A stretch of DNA of 64,000 nt from Nissolia schottii (taxonomy: Eukaryota > Streptophyta > Magnoliopsida > Fabales > Fabaceae). A program made the position numbers and the translations under genes. The notes under the pieces were generated by a model. That model did no database searches, was not told the DNA's origin, and saw nothing but the letters and a program-made list of their open reading frames with translations. Within the stretch, counting starts at the first letter, position 1, and each line of letters begins with the position of its first letter. Location of the stretch: assembly GCA_003254905.1 (NCBI GenBank), contig QANU01086265.1:73231-137230 (forward strand). The letters are read 5' to 3'. Positions 63,308 through 64,000 of the stretch are shown piece after piece.

Positions 63308-64000
63308 ATGAGTTAAAAAGAGTTTGTTACAAATCATATCCTGAAGCTTCTATCTTTTGGAGCAGAATTCAGCTTTATAGAGTAGTGTTAGGAATAATAA
63401 TGCGAATTTTTGGTTGAATGGGTGAAAACAAAGGAAGAGGAGCCCTCCCGCTCCTAGAGCAGCCTCTACTTTAGATTAATTGTTGTTAGATTTTTTTTTT
63501 TTTCCTTGGGTAGAATATTTTTAACTGGTACTTCGTTGCAGCATTTTTTTTTATCCACATAAAATTTTATGAGAGCATTTTTCGTGGACATGTCTCTTGT
63601 AAGAATATTGTCCCTAAGTTTATTTAATATAAAAAATTTCTACTTCTATATATTGTGATGCTTTTACGGTTTTCGTTGTGACGCTATCTTTTGTTTGAGA
63701 AAGAAGTAAAAAAAAAAAAAAAAACGAAAGTTCAAATTTAAAGTTACCTTCTGATCTTCCTTGTGGTTCTTTCTAGATGGATCCCAACAAAGAAAAGTGA
63801 ATATGGACTACACTTTGTGGCAACAAATGAAAAAAAAAACAAAACGGAAAAATTGCCGTTTTCATCCTTTACTTATATCTGATTTATTAGCTTAGTCTTT
63901 TAATTGTTCTTAGTTAATTTGATCCCTTACATTTCAAACCACTTTCAATTTGTTCACCTGCAATTGGAATCACAGTCAATTTGTTTCTATTATGATTGAT

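Overview
This is a 64 kb piece of a dicot nuclear genome, almost certainly a legume and plausibly Vigna/Phaseolus-like. Genes have several introns with GT/AG borders, intergenic DNA is AT-rich, and the encoded proteins read like their legume and Arabidopsis counterparts. The species is an inference. The assembly is broken by single Ns at 4094, 5411 and 13562 and by a 498-base gap at 17252-17749.

Five host genes are supported. (1) A 5'-truncated F-box/F-box-associated protein gene (5414-6490, +); its F-box falls in an assembly break. (2) NBP35 (9243-12740, -, 3 exons, 355 aa), cytosolic Fe-S cluster scaffold. (3) PRP31 (30680-38196, -, 8 coding exons, 485 aa), the U4/U6 snRNP splicing factor; its start codon stands alone in exon 1 and its last exon lies beyond a 3.9 kb intron filled with retroelement debris. 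(4) A CXE16-like carboxylesterase (50022-55657, +, 2 exons, 483 aa) whose 4.2 kb intron carries a hAT element and a threefold tandem duplication. (5) A cytosolic glyceraldehyde-3-phosphate dehydrogenase (60002-63307, +, 11 exons, 335 aa). The genes are unrelated housekeeping functions and form no pathway or operon. I reconstructed the exon joins by hand from splice sites, phase and family knowledge.

Most of the rest is mobile DNA. 1-2719 is part of a hAT transposon with a decayed transposase; short relatives with the same GTACC-rich ends lie at 48398-49124 and 51976-52964. Other DNA elements are a MITE at 3507-3910, a foldback element at 8496-9038, a hAT-type MITE inside an NBP35 intron (11298-11798), an inverted-repeat element at about 27108-28347, and a Mutator-like element with TIRs of about 400 bp and a 9-bp target duplication (28629-30367).

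Two areas, about 13.6-26.6 kb and 40.4-46.7 kb, are nested fossil LTR retrotransposons. The first is an old Ty3/gypsy element of the Ogre/Tat/Athila group, including an antisense reading region, interrupted by a long solo-LTR-like insertion. The second has one solo-LTR-like element inside another of the same family. Further LTR pieces lie at 57.1-59.5 kb. Several of these repeats carry dense clusters of a short word, different in each (TGTAATCGATTACA, GCTGAGCG, TCGAATGAA, CTAACCCGGCAAGCCGG).

No tRNA, rRNA or CRISPR array was seen, and no clearly new gene system was found. The most useful observations are the duplicated N-bounded block that decapitates the F-box gene, the in-frame alternative acceptor in the GAPDH gene, the triplicated hAT end in the carboxylesterase intron, the isolated last PRP31 exon, and the word clusters inside LTRs.
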